DNA of 64,000 nucleotides from Diphasiastrum complanatum (taxonomy: Eukaryota; Streptophyta; Lycopodiopsida; Lycopodiales; Lycopodiaceae). Where the stretch lies: the NCBI GenBank assembly GCA_029204225.1, contig CM055099.1, positions 48,784,141-48,848,140 on the forward strand. Direction: 5' to 3'. The translations under genes and the position numbers were made by a program. The notes under the pieces were generated by a model. It searched no databases. It saw only the letters and a program-made list of their open reading frames with translations, and was not told the DNA's origin. Positions 58,258 to 64,000 of the stretch are shown here, piece by piece; positions within the stretch are counted from its first letter, which is position 1, and every line of letters begins with the position of its first letter.

Positions 58258-58879
58258 TTTCGAAGGACTTGAAAATTTCGAGACTCGAATTAACTTCGAA
58301 AAAATTTGAGTCTCCAAAAATTAGAGATTCGAATTTTTTCCGAAAGGACAATTTCATTTGGAAAAATTCGAGTCAACAAAATAAAGACTCGAATTTTTTT
58401 CGAATGACTCGAAAAATTCGAGTCTCGGAAAATTAAAGACTCGAATTTTTTGCGGAAAACTCGAAAAATTCGAGTCCAGAAAAATTAGACTCGAATTTTT
58501 TCCGAAGGACTGAAAAAAATCGAGTCTCGAAAAATTAGGGACTCAAATTTTTTTTGAAGGACACAAAAAATTTGAGTCCTGACCGGAGGACTTGGAAAAT
58601 TCGAGTCGCGAATTTTTTCCTTCGAGTCTTCGAGACTTTTTTCCGAAGGATTTCAATTCGAGACTCGATTTTTCCGAAAAAAAAAATTCCAGACTCGAAT
58701 TTTTCGAGTCTTTTGGAAAAAAAATTCGAGTCTTGATTTTGAGTCTCAATTTTTTTCGAACCAAATTTGAGTCTTCGAGTCTCGAATTTTTGAGTCCGTC
58801 GGAAAAAATTCGAGAGTGGTAGACTCAAATTTCCTTCAAAAAAAATTCGAGATTTTTCGAGACACAAAAAATTTCGGGT

Positions 58880-58882
<3 letters not shown>
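58258..58882. repeat. Self-complementary AT-rich satellite built on ATTCGAGTCTCGAA
   Basis: About 620 bp consists almost wholly of GACTCGAATTTTTTCCGAAGG and its complement. Units beginning GACTCGAATTTTTT start near 58326, 58386, 58438, 58488 and 58540, about 50-60 bp apart. Each unit contains inverted GACTCGAA and TTCGAGTC arms. After about 58600 the dominant orientation flips, so the two halves could pair as a long hairpin. Confidence 0.85.

Positions 58883-58969
<87 letters not shown>
58883..58969. repeat. (GA)n microsatellite
   Basis: More than 40 uninterrupted GA units directly after the palindromic satellite. Confidence 0.97.
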
Positions 58970-58975
<6 letters not shown>

Positions 58976-58978
58976 CTT

Positions 58979-59240
58979 TACTTGTATCAATAGATTGATT
59001 TGTTTATAAATATTATTACGCAATTGAGAATAAGATTTTATTTAGTTTTGTTTTGTTTGTTATGTAACTATCGAATATCATGTTATAAATTCATGTCTAG
59101 AATCAAAAGTATTTTCATGGATGTGTGCATGTTCATGAACGACGTACGTAGGTTTTAATTATGTGGAAAACCCTTATGCATATAATATTACGAATGTATG
59201 TTGGTGGAAAATCCAACAAACGTACGTAATTTACAAGAAA
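58979..59240. repeat. Direct repeat T, first copy
   Basis: It matches 59908-60215 (TATCAATA..GATTTGTT, ATTACGCAATT, GTCTA(G/A)AATCAAAA, GGTGGAAAATCCAACAAA, ACGTAATTTACAAG). It could be an LTR pair or a tandem duplicate; the spacer between the two copies is unannotated AT-rich DNA. Confidence 0.75.
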
Positions 59241-59907
59241 TGTACAAAAAAATGTACTTCATAAAACAGTACATGTGGTCATTCATATTTTGTTCAGTGG
59301 TTTTGTATATTGGAACTTGTTTTTTTTTCATATGGTGATAGATAGAAACCAATTATATTTCAATTCAAATAATCAAGTACCAAACAAGAAAATGAAATTT
59401 TGTATAAAGGAACAAGATCTATTGTACATGTAATAATACGTGCAATAGTTAGTTACTGATGTAAAATTAGTAATATATGGTTTGTTTAAATGTGTGACTT
59501 TGTTGTCTCAATATCATAGTAAGTAAATAGACGTTTTTATGTATACATAGAAATGGAACAATTTAGATTAGTTAATAATAAGTATTTTTTCTATTTGATG
59601 TTTCGTTTGATTATCTTATTTTGCCTTGGTCTTTGTAATTGATTAAGAAATGCTACCTATTATGTTTAATATTTTTCCTTCGACTGGTTTTTCTGTGTCA
59701 TGTTATTAAGTTCATGTATGATCATACCTCCTCGTACATGCACAAATATATGTAATTGTTAGTAGTTTATTAACCATGAGCATTTTTGTATGAGTTGAAA
59801 ACTTTTTGCATTTGTAAAATTTCGTATGTTGGCTAGTAAATTGTGTTATGACGCAATGTCGGCCTGTAGTCATAGATCCTTATATGCAACTAATTAATTT
59901 ATGCTAC

Positions 59908-60215
59908 TCGTATCAATACAGCTGATTTGTTCATAAATATTGTTACGCAATTAAGTATAGGATTTTATTCAATTTTGCTTTATTTGGTATGTGACTATTT
60001 AATATCGTGTTATAGATTTATGTCTAAAATCAAAAATATTTCCATAGATGTATGTATGTTCATGATTTATGTATATTATCTAAAAACTACGACGTACGTA
60101 GTTTTTAGATAATAGTAGAAAAACCAATTTTTGTATATGGTGGAAGACCTTCATGCATATGATATTACGTATGTATATTGGTGGAAAATCCAACAAAAAG
60201 TACGTAATTTACAAG
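59908..60215. repeat. Direct repeat T, second copy with an extra palindrome
   Basis: Same family as 58979-59240, but longer because of sequence around 60066-60125 that includes a perfect hairpin. It ends ACAAG at the boundary of a Copia LTR copy. Confidence 0.75.
60075..60113. repeat. Perfect 17-bp inverted repeat with 5-base loop
   Basis: ATTATCTAAAAACTACG (60075-60091) and CGTAGTTTTTAGATAAT (60097-60113) are exact complements around ACGTA. The other copy of the T repeat has only GACGTACGTAG at this position, so the arms are an addition here or a loss there. Confidence 0.9.
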
Positions 60216-60894
60216 TGTGAAAGTACTGTACTTTAGGACCATAAATGGATCTACAAAAGATCCACAAGAGTGATTGGAGGCTTGCTTAACAATCTATCAA
60301 AAAACTAGACACAAAAAAGTTGATCTAGATTGGCAATTTGACAAACAACAAGCATTAACAATCAAAAGCATTGATCAACATTAAAATTCGAGCCCACACG
60401 TGTGTAGTACGGCCTTCAACCTGAGAAACAAGTAAAATTGATTTGGTTTCATTTGGATCACAAAAACTCAATGTATAGTGAACTAGCTTGAGATTGCCAA
60501 TGAGCTCCAAAAATAATCTATCTTCTCACTATGGGAGCTCGGAATACATAGCAAATTCGACTTTCTTCTTGAAGTTAGGTGGATTTCTAGCATGTAATAA
60601 AGAAGTTAACTCACTCTTCTTGCCCTAAAATGAAACCCTAGCCTAGATCCTAGAGTTATGCTTGGTAGGTAGCTAGTTGGTCAAATTTTCACCTTAAACT
60701 TAGGTGTAGGTCCTATAAAGTAGGGATGACCACCAAATAGACATGACCGACTCTCTTGACTTGGCCTAACCTACATTAGGATGGGTTTCCCACGTGGCAT
60801 CATGGCCTCACATGTGTGGGACCCACTACACAATTTACACTATTCTACATGGTTTTTGATCAAGCTAGATTTGCCAATTTGTGGCAATTCTTCA
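60216..60894 (-). repeat. Copia LTR copy, minus orientation
   Basis: It starts TGTGAAAGTACTGTACTTTAGGA and matches 61414-62100. The right end is frayed (CAATTCTTCA near 60894). The minus-strand start resembles the LTRs of A and B (GGCAAATCTAGCTTG, CACGTGTG words). No primer-binding site lies beside it. The left flank is ACAAG. Confidence 0.75.
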
Positions 60895-61413
60895 GAGTGT
60901 AAACTTGATCATAGACAATTCAGTACATTGTTTGGGTAAAATTGCTACATGTGTACAAAGTATGGTCTTCAATTCCAACCGTTGTATAGTGACATCTTGG
61001 AAGCTTGTGGTTCACGTAACATTAACAAGTCGTGTATGATGTATATGACTACCATATGCGTAATATTATGGAAAAAAAATTCAATCATCATATATATATT
61101 TTTATTATTTAAAGATGTTGATTTTGGAAACCATTTAAATGATACAGTATGACAAAATTTTATAGCAAAATGAATCCCAATCAATCCTAAAAGTGATGGA
61201 GGATGCACAAATAAATATGCAGATCCAAACTATGAGCTAGAATCAAGACTAGTTATCAAAACTAGTAAATTTCGCATTTAACTCCACATTAGGCACATAG
61301 ATTTATCAAATGAACCAAAGTAAAGTATTGCAAGCTTCTCTGACCTGTAAACAGGTTCAGTACCTTCCAAACCAAGCAATTAATGCATAAGAACACTCAC
61401 ATTCAATAGCTAG
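60895..61413. other. Spacer between the two LTR copies
   Basis: About 520 bp of AT-rich non-coding DNA with no primer-binding site, polypurine tract or coding sequence. Confidence 0.5.
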
Positions 61414-62100
61414 TGTGAAAGTACTATACTTTAGGATCATAAATGGATCTACAAAAGATCCACAAGAGTGATTGGATGCTTGCTTAACAATCTATCAAAA
61501 AACTAGACACAAAAAAGTTGATCTAGATTGGCAATTTGACAAACAACAAGCATTAACAATCAAAAACATTGATCAACATTGAAATCCAAGCCCACACGTG
61601 TGAACTACAGGCTGTAGTACGGCCTTCAACCTAAGAAACAAGTAGAAATTGATTTGGTTGCATTTGGATCACAAAAACTCAATGTAAATAGTGAACTAGC
61701 TTGAGATTGCTAATGAGCTCCAAAATTTTTCTATCTTCTCACTATGGAAGCTTGGAATACAAAGCAAATTCGACTTCCTTCTTGAAGTTAGGTGGATTTC
61801 CAACATGTAATAAGGAAGTTAACTCACTCTTCTTGTCCTAAAATGAAACCCTAGCCTAGATCCTAGAGTTATGCTTGGTAGGTAGCTAGTTGGTCAAATT
61901 TTTACCTTAAACTTAGGTGTAGGTCCTATAATGTAGGGATGACCACCAAATAGACATGACCAACTCTCTTGACTTGACCAACCTACATTAGGAGTGGGTT
62001 GCCATGTGGCATCTTGGCCTTACATGTGTGGAACCCAATTATACACAATATTTACAAACTTCTACATGGCTAGATTTGCCAAAATAGGCTATTTTTCACA
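61414..62100 (-). repeat. Copia LTR copy, minus orientation
   Basis: 687 bp from TGTGAAAGTACTATAC to ATTTTTCACA. It matches 60216-60894 closely. The right flank ACTAG differs by one base from the left flank ACAAG of the other copy, so the pair with its 520-bp spacer may be one element lacking an interior. GCTAG just left of this copy also nearly matches ACTAG, which would instead make it a solo LTR. Confidence 0.75.
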
Positions 62101-62834
62101 ACTAGAACTCGTCACCAAAAGACAATGATAATAGAAGTGGAAAAACTCGACTTTTCTTGATATTTGGATGGAAATCCCATCATACATTTATACTTTTCAA
62201 GCTTGGATCTGAGCATAATAGGATACCTCTGAACTTATCATACCCTAACCCTAACATCTACCCTAATAGGTCATTGGATCCACCCTAGCTTGGGATCAAG
62301 ATCTCGAGATCCAAAAACAATGTAAACATGCTACTTTTAGATCCTAGAATTTCTCTAGCCTATCCAAACACATTTTTGCCTCATTGCAAAGATGCTATCA
62401 CAATGTAATATGAGGAATGAATTTATTTGAAAGCATCCTATGTGATTTGGCACGTGTGGCATCTATTTACATGGCCATCTTGCCAATTACAATGCATGTG
62501 ACCAAAATTGGTCAAGCTAGAATTGTGAAATTTTTAATACTCCTCCTCACAATTTAGCTTGATGAGACTATCTTGGATCAATAATAATTACATGCATAAA
62601 AACAACATAATTTACAGGTTCTTGATGTATGTAGTGAGTATGATCACTCATTACAATAAGAACATAATTTGAGCTCCAAATTGTCAAATGTAGTGAGAGC
62701 TCCATAAAGGTTGTCTTCAAAATTCAAGCTTTGTCTTTGGTAGGATGTTGAATGATCACCTTGGGCTGCAAAATGTGAGTCTCCTCCTCAAAATAAACAT
62801 GAAAAACATCAGCTTTTCATAAGATCCAACTTTT

Positions 62835-63110
62835 CTATGAAGCACATACAACCAAAGCTTGAGATATCACCATCTTGACTTTATCCACCAAAACAATGAA
62901 CTCCAACTTGGCATCCTTCGAATGAAGGTCTTGATTCCTTGGAAATTCAAGAGTGAATGGTTCAAAAGCCTTAAAATACATATTTGAAACTCCAATCAAA
63001 GTAGTAATGATCACTATTTCATCATCATAAGATAAAGGATGAAAAACAATGTTCATACTAGCATAATCAAAGGACTTTGTCAAATACATGACATGTTTTC
63101 TATCAAACAC
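62835..63110 (-). other. Unrecognised minus-strand ORF in the 3' tail of element F
   Basis: A 91-codon open frame with no known motif lies where RT and RNase H are expected. Together with the end of the 63259-64000 frame it makes up F's non-Copia tail. Confidence 0.3.
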
Positions 63111-63258
63111 AAAATCTTTTGCCTTGAGACAAGTGCTCCTCCTTGATGTCTTTTTTCTTCATCATGCTCACTCCCTTTTGGTGTTGATGATAAAGACATG
63201 GATCCAAACCATGATCTTCTTCAAGACTCTCAAGGACTTTGTTTTCAAGTCTCCAAAC

Positions 63259-64000
63259 CTAAATGTTCTCTTTCTCAATATGATCTTTCAAGTTAACAAA
63301 ACAATCACCAAGATTATTTATACCAAATTTACTAGTCCACAATTGCTTACCACTAGCAATTTGCAATACATACTTGTTGAACTTGAAACTAATGAGGCCA
63401 AATACTCTTGTATGGATATAAGTGTCCTTCAAGGATGATTCACTTATTCTCATACAAAGTTCACAATATGCCTCTTTAAAAATGAAGTCAAATTCTTTCA
63501 ACTTATGAATGAAAATGTCATGCTTACTTCTAGCACACTCAAGAGTAAGTAGATATGACAAACACCTATCATTCCATACTTTAGAATTCAAAGGGACTTC
63601 ATTACAAAACTCAATAAATGAAGTACAAAATGTACTCCCCTTTCCAACTTGCCTTTCTTTGTCCACAAAAATGAGCATTGATAGCTCCATCTTTGCTCTT
63701 GTGGCTCTCCTTGGAATAGTTGAAGCTCTCGGATTTTGCTCCTCTTCTTGATCAAGCTCCTCAACCATATCATTGCCAATATGATTCTTAGAGGATTCAT
63801 CATTCAAGATTACAAACATTGTGGCTCTATCATTGCTCTTTGTGCTAGCAAAATGTACATCCAAATGAATCAACTTAAGAGGGTGAGTGGTCTTAGTGAT
63901 AGTGTTAGAGAAAGGCAACCTATGTGTTTTAGCCAAAGCACATGCTTCACAAACCTTTTCCTCCTTTTACATGGATATTGGAAGGCCTAGAGCAAGCTCC
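63259..64000 (-). pseudogene. Integrase remnant and unrelated tail of element F
   Basis: At the window edge the minus strand gives GLPISM, then the pre-integrase Zn segment CEACALAKTHRLPFS and IHLDVHFAS, the start of the integrase core (HLDV holds the first catalytic Asp). The core is then deleted: the frame passes to integrase C-terminal/linker sequence (VILNDESSKNH, RRATRAKMELSMLIFVDKERQ). From about 63600 it runs on for over 100 codons without RT motifs to a stop at 63259. The rest of gag-protease lies outside the window. Confidence 0.65.

Larger units (their letters stand above)
62101..64000 (-). mobile_element. Copia element F, 3' portion, continuing beyond the window
   Basis: On the minus strand a polypurine tract (TTGTGAGGAGGAG, 62541-62553) precedes an LTR start containing AATTCTAGCTTGACC, comparable to the B boundary GAGGAGGAG|TGTGAG...TCTAGCTTGG. 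The LTR would run left from about 62540. To the right lies the interior with integrase remnants at 63.3-64.0 kb. Like B and C, F has no RT or RNase H between integrase and the 3' LTR. Confidence 0.65.

Noticed and set aside
58535-59023. 162-codon minus-strand ORF
   Set aside because: It is a translation of the palindromic satellite and (GA)n.

Overview
This looks like a stretch of a large, repeat-rich land-plant nuclear genome. The evidence is one intact plant-type importin beta-1 gene split by a roughly 6-kb last intron, a broken leucine-rich-repeat receptor fragment, and Copia, Gypsy, LINE and Penelope-like retroelement debris filling almost everything else. There are no bacterial, organellar or CRISPR features. 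The species cannot be named from the sequence. The abundance of old nested elements and a Penelope/TERT-like reverse transcriptase would suit a fern, lycophyte or gymnosperm, but that is inference. All coordinates and identities were read by eye, with no database search.

Region 1 (1-16.5 kb) is a four-deep nest of related Copia LTR retrotransposons, all on the + strand. Outer element D (PBS at 52; gag-protease at 15.3-16.4 kb) is interrupted by A (166-14605, TSD ATTGT). A is interrupted by C (from 2631), and C by B (7269-12342, TSD GATCA). B is the youngest: its LTRs differ at about 1% of positions. It keeps an unbroken 663-aa Gag-protease ORF although integrase core, RT and RNase H are gone. 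C keeps an integrase with its DDE residues, fused in frame to a tail of about 340 aa that I cannot recognise, where RT should begin.

Region 2 (16.5-39.5 kb) is older debris: a stray protease fragment next to a degenerate repeat, a minus-strand Penelope-like RT pseudogene (20.7-22.7 kb), and a Copia element E torn in two. E's 5' LTR and leader are inverted at 18.3-19.0 kb, while its broken gag-pol and 3' LTR lie at 33.1-37.4 kb. The flanks of the two halves match the two sides of a repeat (R) that also exists uninterrupted at 28.3-29.7 kb, so an inversion inside E is the simplest reading.

Region 3 (39.5-50.8 kb) holds the only clear host gene, importin beta-1 (exons 41571-43996 and 50051-50246). 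A 3-kb antisense Gypsy-derived LTR element (45987-48957) sits in its last intron. That element carries a chromodomain remnant and an array of about 70-bp repeats.

Region 4 (50.8-64 kb) contains a frameshifted Gypsy gag with three zinc knuckles, a minus-strand primer-binding site resembling the tRNA-Asp type, a LINE RT remnant, an LRR pseudogene, a self-complementary AT-rich satellite followed by (GA)n, a direct-repeat pair of which one copy contains a perfect hairpin, two minus-oriented Copia LTR copies, and the 3' part of a further minus-strand Copia element (F) running off the window. F also lacks recognisable RT after integrase, as do B and C.
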